A DNA stretch of 64,000 bases from Nakamurella multipartita DSM 44233 (GTDB lineage Bacteria; Actinomycetota; Actinomycetes; Mycobacteriales; Nakamurellaceae). The stretch is taken from positions 3,100,001-3,164,000 of the forward strand of contig NC_013235.1 in assembly GCF_000024365.1 (NCBI RefSeq), given 5' to 3'. The notes beneath the pieces were generated by a model. It had not been told where the DNA came from, did no database searches, and worked only from the letters and a program-made list of their open reading frames with translations. Positions within the stretch are counted from its first letter, which is position 1, and each line of letters opens with the position of its first letter. Positions 7,685 to 15,410 of this stretch are shown here, piece by piece. The position numbers and the translations under genes were made by a program.

Positions 7685-9349
7685 ATGGTCGACCGGGCCC
7701 GCGGCGCCCCCCACTCGCGCTCCTCCGACCCCCGCCGCGCCGATTCGCCGGCGGCTGGGCGACCGCGGGCGCCGGAGCACCGGATCGCCCAACTGCAACG
7801 GCAGGTCGGCAACCGGGTGGTCACCGAGTACGTGCGGGCCCTGAACGTGCAGCGGGTCAAGGAGGGCGATGGGCCGACCAACGACATCGGCATCATCCAG
7901 CAGCAGCTCAACCACGTCGGGGCCAGTCCGCGGCTGGCCATCACCGGCCGCTTCGACGCGGCCACCACCACGGCGACCAAGGCGTTCCAGAAGAAACTGA
8001 TCGCCGAGGGCGTCGCCGGGGTGACCGAGGACGGGATCGTCGACGGGATCACCCACACCCAGCTCAAGACCCGGGCCCCTTCGGTGGTCATCAGCGCCAC
8101 CGAGACGGTCGTCGACGGCCCCGGCGCCACCCAGGTCCCGTCGAACCCGGCCGCCGGCACGCACGCCCAGCTGCAGGTGGGGGCCAAGGGCGTCGCGGTC
8201 AAGGAGCTGCAGGAACGCCTGAACAACAGTGGGGTGGCCGGCGCGAAACTCCTGGTGGACGGCATCTTCGGACCCAAGACCGACGCCGGCCTCAAGACCT
8301 TCCAGGGCACCATCCCGGTCGCGGCCACCGGCATCGCCGACCCGGCCACCTGGACCAAGTTGGAGACGGCCGGGGCGGCCAGCCAGGGGCACGTCGAGTT
8401 CGACTGGCTGGAGGAGGTTGAGGGGGTCAAGAACGTCGGCCTGCGGGCCGGCTACGACTGGAAGCTGTCCAAGACCGCACTGGCCATCACCCTGGGCATC
8501 ACCTTCCACAAGAAGCACAAGAACGTCGACACCCGGATCGGCCAATGGCTGGCCGACATCAAGGAGATCTGGAGCACCTTCAAGGCGGTCAACGACAGCG
8601 ACCCCAAGAAGAAGTCGATGGACCTCAATTTCGAGGCCAAACGCGGTCCCGGGCACGACGTCGACGTGTTCCAGTTCGACCCGAAGCTGCCCAAGAAGGA
8701 CCGCGGGCAGAGCCGATCGGACTCCGGCACCTGGTACACCGTGGACAAGCGCCGCTCGATGGCGCCGCACGAGTTCGGCCACCTGATCGGCTTGGCCGAC
8801 GAGTACAACCGGATCGAAGAGCACTATCTGCAGGTGACCGGTGAGGAACCAGCCGTGGGCAACACCGCAGGGCTGGCCGCCGACGCCACCAAGCTGGCCG
8901 GCGACATCAAGGCTCAGCTCCCGTTGACCGACAAGATCGCCGCCCCGGCTGCGACCGACGACCCGGGTTGGGGCACCAGTCTGGCCGCGGTCATCACGCC
9001 CAAGCTGGGCACCAAACAGGGCGGTTTCTCCCGCTTCGTCGCCCAGGAGTACGGCAAGGCCAACGCCGGCGCCTCGGTCTACACCGACATCCAGAAGGCT
9101 TTCAGCGACAAGGGTGTCACGGGCTTTCAGGCCAACCTGTCGGCCTGCGTCACCCCGTTCCTGTACTCGAACAAGAGCCTGATGGGCACCATGGAGACCA
9201 CCCCGGCCAAGGGGGGCGGGGGCAAGGCCGCGCCGGCGCACGAGCACCCGATCGAACCCCGGCACATCCAGCCCTTCGTCGATCTGCTGGCCCGGGAATG
9301 GGCGATGCAGACCGGCAAGGCCGACAAGTGGAGGCCGGAGCGCCGATGA
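7685..9349 (+). CDS. Putative secreted metalloprotease effector: LQR-GNR motif, two PG-binding domains, metzincin-like site
   Basis: A 554-residue protein. Near the N-terminus (about residues 32-45) is RIAQLQRQVGNRVV, matching the LQRxxGNxxV helix that often opens DUF4157-type proteins near extracellular contractile injection systems. Two peptidoglycan-binding-1-like repeats follow (about 57-120 and 150-225). The catalytic candidate is HEFGHLIGLADEY at 362-374, an HExxHxxGxxD zinc site like those in the metzincin clan. No signal peptide is visible, so export would need a specialised route. It is the first gene of an overlapping four-gene run. The start at 7685 is not supported by a clear ribosome binding site. 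Confidence 0.7.
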   Translation: MVDRARGAPHSRSSDPRRADSPAAGRPRAPEHRIAQLQRQVGNRVVTEYVRALNVQRVKEGDGPTNDIGIIQQQLNHVGASPRLAITGRFDAATTTATKAFQKKLIAEGVAGVTEDGIVDGITHTQLKTRAPSVVISATETVVDGPGATQVPSNPAAGTHAQLQVGAKGVAVKELQERLNNSGVAGAKLLVDGIFGPKTDAGLKTFQGTIPVAATGIADPATWTKLETAGAASQGHVEFDWLEEVEGVKNVGLRAGYDWKLSKTALAITLGITFHKKHKNVDTRIGQWLADIKEIWSTFKAVNDSDPKKKSMDLNFEAKRGPGHDVDVFQFDPKLPKKDRGQSRSDSGTWYTVDKRRSMAPHEFGHLIGLADEYNRIEEHYLQVTGEEPAVGNTAGLAADATKLAGDIKAQLPLTDKIAAPAATDDPGWGTSLAAVITPKLGTKQGGFSRFVAQEYGKANAGASVYTDIQKAFSDKGVTGFQANLSACVTPFLYSNKSLMGTMETTPAKGGGGKAAPAHEHPIEPRHIQPFVDLLAREWAMQTGKADKWRPERR

Positions 9350-10038
9350 GGCTCACCTACAGCAGCACCGCCCCCGGCCGCTTCGCCGGAGTCGAGATCG
9401 CCGCCGACGGCACCGCATCGGCCTGGCAGACGGCCGGGCACCGGGTGGGCCGGTTCCGGCGGACCCTGTCGGCCGCCGAGCGCGCCGACCTGACGGCGGC
9501 GCTGCAGGCCGCCCGCGACGCGGGCGCACCACCCCCGGCGAGCGGACCCCGCCGGCCCGGCCGGGTCGTCGAGCGGATCTCGGCCGACGACCTGCCCGAT
9601 GTGACGGTGAGCGACGACCCGCCGGCCGCGGTCGCGGCGTTGGCCGAGCTGGTGCGCGCGCTGCTGGAGGATCTGGCCCAGAGCCCGGTGGCCGCCATCG
9701 AACTGACGGTGACCGGCCACCCGTCGCAGGTGCGGTTGGGGCACGTCGGCGACGACCCGATGACCCTGCGGTCCGCCGAATTGACCGTGGAGGCCGCGGT
9801 GTTCGACGAGGACGGCGGGTTGGCCGACACCGCGTCCCGGACGGTGCCGTCGGGTCAGGACGCCGGCGAGGCCGGGGCCGAGATCGGCCCGGGTTGGGCG
9901 CTGCCGCTGACCGAGGACCTGGGTGTGCCCGGCGTGCCCGACGGCGGCTATCTGACCGTGAGCGTCGGGGGAGCCGAACTGGATGTCCGGGGCGACGGGG
10001 TGCTCCGCCCGGTCGAGTGGGGATGGATGAGCGAATGA
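9346..10038 (+). CDS. Hypothetical partner of the LQR-GNR metalloprotease
   Basis: A 230-residue acidic soluble protein beginning MRLTYSSTAPGRFAGVEIAADG. I recognise no family. It has an alternating hydrophobic pattern suggesting beta-strands (AIELTVTGHP, AELTVEAAVFDEDG, GYLTVSVGG) and a helical middle. Its ATG overlaps the metalloprotease stop (ATGA) and its own stop overlaps the next start (ATGA), so it is tightly coupled. An analogous ATGA-coupled partner follows the second LQR-GNR protein at 18231-18818, which supports an immunity, adaptor or chaperone role, but this is inference only. Confidence 0.65.
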   Translation: MRLTYSSTAPGRFAGVEIAADGTASAWQTAGHRVGRFRRTLSAAERADLTAALQAARDAGAPPPASGPRRPGRVVERISADDLPDVTVSDDPPAAVAALAELVRALLEDLAQSPVAAIELTVTGHPSQVRLGHVGDDPMTLRSAELTVEAAVFDEDGGLADTASRTVPSGQDAGEAGAEIGPGWALPLTEDLGVPGVPDGGYLTVSVGGAELDVRGDGVLRPVEWGWMSE

Positions 10039-11684
10039 CCGTGACCATGACGACACCAACCCCGGCCGCGGCCCCGGCCGGCAAGTCGATCGCCTCGCTG
10101 CTGGGGGGCGGTTCGCCCGGCTCGGCCCGCCGGCTGGCCGACTCGGGTCTGTGGGATCGTCAGCGGCAGTTCTACCAGCAGCAGGCCCAAACCCTGTGGG
10201 GCACCGCGATGGTGCCGCACGGCATCACCGGCAATCCCCGTATCGCCGCCACCTACGCCCGGCTCGTCGTCGAGTTCCTGCGCAGCGTGCCGGCCGGCTC
10301 GGGCCGGCCCCACCTGGTCGAATTCGGTGCCGGCTCGGGGCGTTTCGCCTTCCTACTGGTGCGGGCGCTGCGCGCGCTCGCCCCTGGGCTGGATTTCACC
10401 TATGTGGCCACCGATTTCTGCGCCGACCGGGTCGCCGGGTGGGCCGCGCACCCCTCGTTCCATCCGTTGGTGGACCAGGGCCTGATCGACTTCGCCGTCC
10501 TGGACGCGGACCGGCCGGGCCCGTTGGAGCTGCTGGCCTCCGGGCGCACCCTGGACGCCGGGTCGCTGGACGGGCCGGTCGTCGGTATCGCCAACTACGT
10601 CTTCGACACGCTGCGCCACGACAGCTACGCGGTCTGCGGTGGCGAGCTGCACGAATGCCGGGTCACCCTTCCCGACCTGCCCCCAGGCGCCCCGGCGTCC
10701 GCCCTGGGCGAGTTGACCTGGGACCTCGCGGACGGCCCGGTGGTTCCCCCGGAGCTGTCCGGCGTCCTGCAGTTCTACGCCGACACCCTGGATGACACCG
10801 CCGTTCTCGTGCCGACCGGCGGGTTGCGTTGCCTGGACTTCGTGTCCGAGCTGACGACGGGGGCGACCTGCATGCTGGTCGCCGACAAGGGCCATTGCCG
10901 CCCGGTGGAGCTGTGTTCGCAGCCGGCCCCCTCCGTGGTACCGCACGGGAACGGGTTTTCGCTGATGGTCAACTTCGACCTGCTGGCCCGCGTGGTCCGC
11001 GAGAGGGGCGGGGTGGCGGTGCTGCCCCGGGAGCCGGCCCGCAGCCTGGTGGTGGCGGCCTTCGTCCGCGCCGGTCGCGACGGCGGACTGGACGATCCGG
11101 AACGGTTCACCGCCTGGGTGCAGGACCAGCTGGTGGACACCGGCCCGGACAACTACTTCACCGTCCGGTCGCTGCTCGGCGGCGGCGCGGCCGCCGATCT
11201 GGACACGATGCTGGCCGGCCTGCGACTGTCCCGGTTCGAGCCGGGCCTGCTGATCGAGCTGCTGCCGCGCCTGCTGGATGTGCTGCCGACCACGCCCGAC
11301 GCGACCCGCGGCGAGGTCGAACGATCCCTGCTGCAGCTGTGGGACAACTGGTTCCCGATCGGCGAACCCATCGACATGGCGCTGTGTTTGGGCCTGGCGT
11401 TCTCGGCGATGGACCGGTTCGCCCGCGCGGTGGATTTCCTGGAGCTCTCGGTCAAGGAGCATCCGGACAGCGCCCCGGCGGCGTTCGCCATGGGCGTGGC
11501 CCGGCGCGGGTTGCGGGACCTGCGGGCGGCCCGGGAGTGGGCCCAGCGGGCGGTGACCCTGGAACCGGGATTCGGGCAGGCCAGGGTCTTGCGAGCGGTC
11601 CTGGACGAGGAGCTCGACACCCCACTCGACTCCTCACTCGTCACCCCACTTGACACCCCACTGGTCACTGGACGGGGACGCTGA
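10035..11684 (+). CDS. MidA-like SAM methyltransferase with C-terminal TPR region
   Basis: A 549-residue protein. Residues about 75-230 look like a MidA/NDUFAF7-type methyltransferase: ITGNPRIAATYARLVVEFL, then LVEFGAGSGRFAFLLVRAL as SAM motif I, TYVATDF as the acidic motif, and GPVVGIANYVFDTLRHDSY. The C-terminal part (about 440-530) has TPR-like helices (FARAVDFLELSVKEHPDSAPAAFAMGVARR). The last 20 residues are a degenerate four-residue repeat LDTP. I chose ATG 10035 because it overlaps the upstream stop; ATG 10023 is also possible. The family methylates proteins in some bacteria and mitochondria; the target here is unknown. Confidence 0.7.
   Translation: MTVTMTTPTPAAAPAGKSIASLLGGGSPGSARRLADSGLWDRQRQFYQQQAQTLWGTAMVPHGITGNPRIAATYARLVVEFLRSVPAGSGRPHLVEFGAGSGRFAFLLVRALRALAPGLDFTYVATDFCADRVAGWAAHPSFHPLVDQGLIDFAVLDADRPGPLELLASGRTLDAGSLDGPVVGIANYVFDTLRHDSYAVCGGELHECRVTLPDLPPGAPASALGELTWDLADGPVVPPELSGVLQFYADTLDDTAVLVPTGGLRCLDFVSELTTGATCMLVADKGHCRPVELCSQPAPSVVPHGNGFSLMVNFDLLARVVRERGGVAVLPREPARSLVVAAFVRAGRDGGLDDPERFTAWVQDQLVDTGPDNYFTVRSLLGGGAAADLDTMLAGLRLSRFEPGLLIELLPRLLDVLPTTPDATRGEVERSLLQLWDNWFPIGEPIDMALCLGLAFSAMDRFARAVDFLELSVKEHPDSAPAAFAMGVARRGLRDLRAAREWAQRAVTLEPGFGQARVLRAVLDEELDTPLDSSLVTPLDTPLVTGRGR
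11613..11672 (+). repeat. Five tandem 12-bp units in the methyltransferase 3' end
   Basis: Five consecutive 12-base units resembling CTCGACACCCCA encode LDTP, LDSS, LVTP, LDTP and LVTG. The period stays in frame, so unit gain or loss would change tail length without a frameshift. The units differ at several positions, so the array is not very recent. Confidence 0.75.
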
Positions 11685-12133
11685 TGTACCGGGAGATGCT
11701 GTCCTTCCTGTCCGGTGACGACTGGCCGGTCGCACCCGGCGAGTACGACGGGCTGCCCTGCATCGACACCCGTTTCATCGGCACCGATGCCGCCTGGGAC
11801 TGCCGGGCCCACCCGTACGACCCGTTCGGGCAGCTGGCGTTCGAGTCGATCCTGCCGCTCACGGTGGCCGCGGAGCACCGGGCGGCCGTGCTGGAGCTGG
11901 TGGCCCGGACGAACTGGCGGCTGCTGACCGGGGCGTTCCAGGTCGACCTGAACACCGGCGCGGTGCTGTTCCGGACGATGATCTTCCTCTCGCACGGGGG
12001 TGAGCTGACCCCCGAGCTGTGCCGTGGGCTGGTCTACAGCAACGTGCTCACCGTTGACCGGTGTCTGGCCGAGTTCACCGCGGTCGCCGGTGGGGCCTTG
12101 GTGGACGGGGCCTTCGAACGGCTGGCTCTTTAG
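11684..12133 (+). CDS. YbjN-domain protein
   Basis: A 149-residue protein. The second half matches the YbjN domain as I know it: VLELVARTNWRLLTGAFQVDLNTGAVLFRTMIFL, then ELTPELCRGLVYSNVLTVDRCLAEFTAV, closely following the family pattern RxNYxLxxGxFxxDxxDGxVxxRT ... LxxxLVxxNVxTxDRYxP. YbjN domains share a fold with type III secretion chaperones and their role in actinobacteria is unclear. The start overlaps the methyltransferase stop (TGATG). In the context of an effector-like metalloprotease, a chaperone role is a reasonable but unproven idea. Confidence 0.75.
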   Translation: MYREMLSFLSGDDWPVAPGEYDGLPCIDTRFIGTDAAWDCRAHPYDPFGQLAFESILPLTVAAEHRAAVLELVARTNWRLLTGAFQVDLNTGAVLFRTMIFLSHGGELTPELCRGLVYSNVLTVDRCLAEFTAVAGGALVDGAFERLAL

Positions 12134-12137
12134 GGGT

Positions 12138-13112
12138 TCAGGCCGCGGCGTCCCACCAGGCCAGGACCCGCAGTGCGCGCAGGGTGATCCACCGGGAGGG
12201 CTGTCCGGGCCCGTCGTCCAGCTCGAACCAGACCCGGCCGGGCAGCCGGCGGTCCGGGGCCCAGCGGCCGTCCGGGCGGCGGCGGGCGCGCACGTGTTGC
12301 ACCGCCTCACCCAGCCGCGGGTCGGGCGAGTCCCCGGACACCGCGGCGCCGGCTCGGAAGTAGTCCAGGCCGCGGAGCACGTCGTAGTGCCACCGATTCG
12401 GGTAGGTCAGCTCCAGATACGTCTCGTCCGCCGGCATCCCCGTGCTCAACCGGCGAAACAAGTGCCTTTCCAGCAGGTATCGCTCGCCGGCGGCGCGGGC
12501 CCAGCGCGACTGCGCGGTGCCGCCGGTCGCGATCTGATGCTGCAGCAAGCCCTCGAGCACGTTGATCGTGGTGTCGAAGGAGGACCGGGTCGAGCCGTTG
12601 GCGCGTTCGCAGTTCCAGCCGCCGTCGGGCTGCTGTTCGCCGAGCAGCCGATCGACCAGCGCACCGACGTCGACGCCGAAGTACGCGCCGTCGGCGACGG
12701 TCCGGCCGTTGATGCATTCCTCGACCTCACCGGTCCAGAACGGCTGACCGTCGTGATCCCACCGGGAGTGCCGGCCGATCAGCTCGACCGTGCGTCGCGC
12801 CCGGTCGCTGGTCGGATCGAGCCCGAACTCGCGCAGCTGGGTGAGCGCGTACGTCGTCGCGGTCCAGGGTTGGCCCTCCGAGTCCCAGAGCTCTCGGGTG
12901 AAGTCGGCGGGCATGAACGAGCCGCCGGCCCATTGGCCGTCCGCGTCCTGGTGGGCGAGCAGCCGCGCCCCCCAGCCGTCGTTCTCGACCCGGGCCCGTT
13001 CGCCCTGCCAGACGGCGGCCGGCGCGTGGAGCAGGTCCCGGAGCACCGGCCAGCGGATCGCCGGGTCGCCGGCGAGCAGCCACGTGATGACCGGGTCGTT
13101 CGAGTCCGTCAT
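12138..13112 (-). CDS. Terpene cyclase/prenyltransferase-like alpha-toroid protein
   Basis: A 324-residue protein with the (alpha/alpha) toroid repeats of squalene-cyclase-like and prenyltransferase-like proteins: WGARLLAHQDADGQWAGG, LLGEQQPDGGWNCER and HVRARRRPDGRWAPDR are QW-type repeats, and SSFDTTINVLEGLLQHQ and RWITLRALRVLAWW are helix pairs. Many actinobacterial proteins of this type are annotated as squalene cyclases but lack the full DxDD active site; I do not see DxDD here, so enzymatic activity is doubtful. It ends five bases from the convergent YbjN gene. Confidence 0.75.
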   Translation of the reverse strand: MTDSNDPVITWLLAGDPAIRWPVLRDLLHAPAAVWQGERARVENDGWGARLLAHQDADGQWAGGSFMPADFTRELWDSEGQPWTATTYALTQLREFGLDPTSDRARRTVELIGRHSRWDHDGQPFWTGEVEECINGRTVADGAYFGVDVGALVDRLLGEQQPDGGWNCERANGSTRSSFDTTINVLEGLLQHQIATGGTAQSRWARAAGERYLLERHLFRRLSTGMPADETYLELTYPNRWHYDVLRGLDYFRAGAAVSGDSPDPRLGEAVQHVRARRRPDGRWAPDRRLPGRVWFELDDGPGQPSRWITLRALRVLAWWDAAA

Positions 13113-13132
13113 GACCGCCCAGGGTAGGCCGG

Positions 13133-13984
13133 TCAGCCGACGACGGGCTCGCCCGTCAGTCCGAGCTCGGCGAAGGCCACGGCCAGGCCCGCCTGCTGGG
13201 GTCCGGCCGCGACGTGGGTGGCCGCGGCCAGCACCCGGGGGTCGCTGCCCTCGATGGCCACGCCGACACCGGCGTACTCGAGCATCTCCAGGTCGTTGAG
13301 ACCGTCGCCCGCCGCGATGACCTGCTCGCGGGTCAGCCCCAGGTGCGCGACGACGACTTCAATGCCGACCGCCTTGTGCACCCAGGTCAGATACAGCTCA
13401 CCGGCCGACTCGCCCATGTCCGGGATCGAACTGGGTAGCGCACCGATCTCCGGACCGGCCTGCGCGGCCAGCGAGGCGACCGGCTCGGGCGAGTCGAAGC
13501 AGGTGACCTTGCCGAACCGGACCTCGGTCAGCTCGGGCGCCATGCGCAGCGCGTCGAGGATGTCCCGGGGACCCTCATGGCCGGAGGCCCGCAGGTGCCG
13601 GCGCAACAGGTCGGCCAGCCGGCGATCCACGCCGGGCGGCCCGTACACGGCCTCCGGCGTCTCCAGCAGGTACGCGACGTCGTGCTCGTCGAGCAGGCGC
13701 ACCAGCCGGGCGCCGAGTTCGGGCGGGAACCGCTGGTCGCTGAGCACCGCCCCGTCGATCTCGACGTAGCCGCCGGCCGCCGCCACCAGGCCGTCGAATT
13801 CGACCAGCACCTCGGGCGCCACCATCGACCGCGGCCGGCCGGTGCACAGGAACACCAGGTGCCCGGTCGCGCGGGCGGCGCGAACGGCCGCGACGTGCGC
13901 GTCCGGGACCACTCCGTGGTCGGCGTAGGTGCCGTCGAAGTCCAGAAAGACCGCTCGGCGCGTTGTCGATGACCCGGTTCCCAC
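13133..13984 (-). CDS. HAD-superfamily (Cof-type) phosphatase
   Basis: A 283-residue HAD hydrolase of the IIB/Cof group. It has AVFLDFDGTYAD (nucleophile Asp and acid/base Asp), FLCTGRPRSMV (motif II Thr), the cap domain in the middle, HKAVGIEVVVAHLGL (motif III Lys) and VIAAGDGLNDLEMLEYAGVGVAI (motif IV). Cof-type phosphatases dephosphorylate sugar phosphates and cofactors such as FMN or PLP. The start is GTG 13984, with ATG absent nearby. It is divergent from the SRPBCC-ArsR operon across a promoter region with palindromic sites. Confidence 0.9.
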   Translation of the reverse strand: MGTGSSTTRRAVFLDFDGTYADHGVVPDAHVAAVRAARATGHLVFLCTGRPRSMVAPEVLVEFDGLVAAAGGYVEIDGAVLSDQRFPPELGARLVRLLDEHDVAYLLETPEAVYGPPGVDRRLADLLRRHLRASGHEGPRDILDALRMAPELTEVRFGKVTCFDSPEPVASLAAQAGPEIGALPSSIPDMGESAGELYLTWVHKAVGIEVVVAHLGLTREQVIAAGDGLNDLEMLEYAGVGVAIEGSDPRVLAAATHVAAGPQQAGLAVAFAELGLTGEPVVG

Positions 13985-14013
13985 CCCGCGAACCTACCCC
14001 GGCGATCCAATTC

Positions 14014-14028
14014 GCAACCAATGGTTGC
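14014..14028. promoter_or_regulatory. Palindromic operator O1 (SRPBCC-ArsR operon)
   Basis: The sequence GCAACCAATGGTTGC is a near-perfect palindrome with seven-base arms around one base. It lies 57 bases upstream of the first SRPBCC gene and between two divergent genes. A related palindrome lies 45 bp downstream. The most likely binder is the ArsR-type regulator encoded two genes on. Confidence 0.6.
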
Positions 14029-14058
14029 GAGAAGTCGGCCGCGCCGCTAGCCTCATGT

Positions 14059-14073
14059 GCAACCACTAGTTGC
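14059..14073. promoter_or_regulatory. Palindromic operator O2 (SRPBCC-ArsR operon)
   Basis: GCAACCACTAGTTGC has five-base arms GCAAC/GTTGC identical to those of the upstream site, giving the shared consensus GCAACCANTNGTTGC. It directly abuts the AGGAGG ribosome binding site of the first gene, so a bound regulator would block transcription or translation start. Centre-to-centre distance to O1 is 45 bp. Confidence 0.6.
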
Positions 14074-14084
14074 AGGAGGCAGTC

Positions 14085-14543
14085 ATGGAGCACGAGCGCA
14101 TCGAGCGAGAGATCTTCATCGAAGCATCGCCGGAGATCGTCTTCGACGTGCTCAGCAGCCCGGAGCACCTGCGGCAGTGGTGGCCCGACGACGCCGAGTA
14201 CGAGCCCACGCCCGGATCCAACGGCCGGATAGTGTTCGGTGACGCCGACGCCGGCGGCGCGACCGGGTTCGCCGTCATGGACGCCCAGCCGCCCCGGCTG
14301 TTCTCGTTCCGCTGGACGCAGCCGGTCGGCACCGCTGCCGAGGTCGGCAACTCCCTGCTGGTCACCTTCGAACTGACCCCCACCACCGGCGGCACCAGGC
14401 TCCGGATGACCGAGACCGGCTTCCGCGACATGAGTTGGGACGCGGCGACTCTGGAGACGCAGTACGCGGAGCACCAGCATGGGTGGGACTACTTCCTGCC
14501 CCGGCTGGCCCCGTACGTCGCCCGCCTGGCGGCCCGGTCGTGA
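14085..14543 (+). CDS. SRPBCC/AHSA1-family protein
   Basis: A 152-residue protein of the START-like/AHSA1 group: IEREIFIEASPEIVFDVLSSPEHLRQWWPD at the start, the FSFRWTQP strand, LVTFELTPTTGGTRLRMTETGF and GWDYFLPRLAPYVARL at the end, all typical of the family, which binds hydrophobic ligands in a helix-grip pocket. The start at 14085 follows AGGAGG at 14075-14080. It is followed by an overlapping ArsR gene and a second SRPBCC gene; this three-gene arrangement is a common actinobacterial operon whose ligand is usually unknown. Confidence 0.88.
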   Translation: MEHERIEREIFIEASPEIVFDVLSSPEHLRQWWPDDAEYEPTPGSNGRIVFGDADAGGATGFAVMDAQPPRLFSFRWTQPVGTAAEVGNSLLVTFELTPTTGGTRLRMTETGFRDMSWDAATLETQYAEHQHGWDYFLPRLAPYVARLAARS

Positions 14544-14896
14544 CCGCCGCGGTCGTCGAACCGGTGGACGACGAGCTCTGGTCGGCCATCGGTGATCCGA
14601 CCCGTCGGCGGATGCTCGACCTCCTCCTGCTCGACGGGGTCGGTACGGCCACCAGCCTGGGTCAGCAACTTCCGGTCACCCGGCAGGCGGTGGCCAAGCA
14701 TCTGACCGTTCTCGAACGGGCCGGACTGGTCCACGCCAGCCCGGCCGGCCGGGAGCGGCGGTATCGGGTGGACGAGGCGCAGCTCGCGCGCGCGGTCGCC
14801 TCATTGGCGTCGGTCGGATCGGCCTGGGACGCCCGCCTGCAACGCATCAAGCGGATCGCCGAGACGATCCAACGCCAGCAGAACCACGAAGACTGA
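14540..14896 (+). CDS. ArsR-family transcriptional regulator
   Basis: A 118-residue winged helix-turn-helix protein: LWSAIGDPTRRRMLDLLLLDGVGTATSLGQQLPVTRQAVAKHLTVLERAGLVHASPAGRERRYRV is a textbook ArsR domain. The metal-binding ELCVCD-type motif is absent, so it belongs to the SRPBCC-associated ArsR group rather than to metal sensors. Start GTG 14540 overlaps the SRPBCC stop. It probably represses its own operon through the two GCAAC-type palindromes upstream. Confidence 0.9.
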   Translation: MTAAVVEPVDDELWSAIGDPTRRRMLDLLLLDGVGTATSLGQQLPVTRQAVAKHLTVLERAGLVHASPAGRERRYRVDEAQLARAVASLASVGSAWDARLQRIKRIAETIQRQQNHED

Positions 14897-14907
14897 AAGG
14901 AATCGAC

Positions 14908-15354
14908 ATGGTGGACATCCGGCATCGGATCGGGGTCAAGGACGCGACTGCGGAGCAGGTCTACGCGGCGTTGACCACGGTGCCCGGCCTGGCCGGCTGG
15001 TGGACCGACGACACGACCGGCGACGCGGACGTCGGTGGCGTGCTGGCCTTCCGATTCCCGCCCGTCGGCGGGTTCGACATGAAGGTGCTCGAGGCGCAGC
15101 CGGCGCACCGGGTGTCCTGGCGGGTGGTCGACGGCCCGCCAGAGTGGGTCGGCACCACCGTCGACTGGGAACTGCGCCAGGACGGCGACTACACGATCGT
15201 GCTGTTCACCCACCGCGACTGGAAGGAACCGGGGGAGTTCATGCACCATTGCAGCACCAAGTGGGGAACGTTCCTGCTGAGCTTGAAGTCGCTGATGGAG
15301 ACCGGGGCGGGCGCCCCGGCACCGCGGGACGTGGAGATCAGCGACTGGCACTGA
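14908..15354 (+). CDS. SRPBCC-domain protein
   Basis: A 148-residue START-like protein: IRHRIGVKDATAEQVYAALTTVPGLAGWWTDDTTG opens it, followed by FDMKVLEAQPAHRVSWRVVDGPPEWVGTTVDWEL and HRDWKEPGEFMHHCSTKWGTFLLSLKSLME. It is the third gene of the operon, starting eleven bases after the ArsR gene with an AAAGGA site. The family binds small hydrophobic ligands; the ligand is unknown. Two different SRPBCC genes flanking one ArsR gene suggests a shared inducer. Confidence 0.88.
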   Translation: MVDIRHRIGVKDATAEQVYAALTTVPGLAGWWTDDTTGDADVGGVLAFRFPPVGGFDMKVLEAQPAHRVSWRVVDGPPEWVGTTVDWELRQDGDYTIVLFTHRDWKEPGEFMHHCSTKWGTFLLSLKSLMETGAGAPAPRDVEISDWH

Positions 15355-15390
15355 CGGACGTGCGCCTGCGGGTCCGGAATACGACCAGAA

Positions 15391-15406
15391 AGTTGAGCGT
15401 TCAACT
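15391..15406. promoter_or_regulatory. Perfect operator-like palindrome upstream of LLM oxidoreductase
   Basis: AGTTGAGCGTTCAACT has perfect six-base arms with a four-base centre and ends five bases before the GTG start at 15411. The following gene has no visible ribosome binding site, so its transcript may be leaderless and the site would overlap the promoter. The binding protein is unknown. Confidence 0.55.
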
Positions 15407-15410
15407 AGCC

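Noticed and set aside
11613-11672. CRISPR-like array
   Set aside because: The units are 12 bp, contiguous and coding, without spacers.
12024-13127. Open frame antisense to the cyclase-like gene
   Set aside because: No family signature; the reverse-strand gene has clear toroid repeats.
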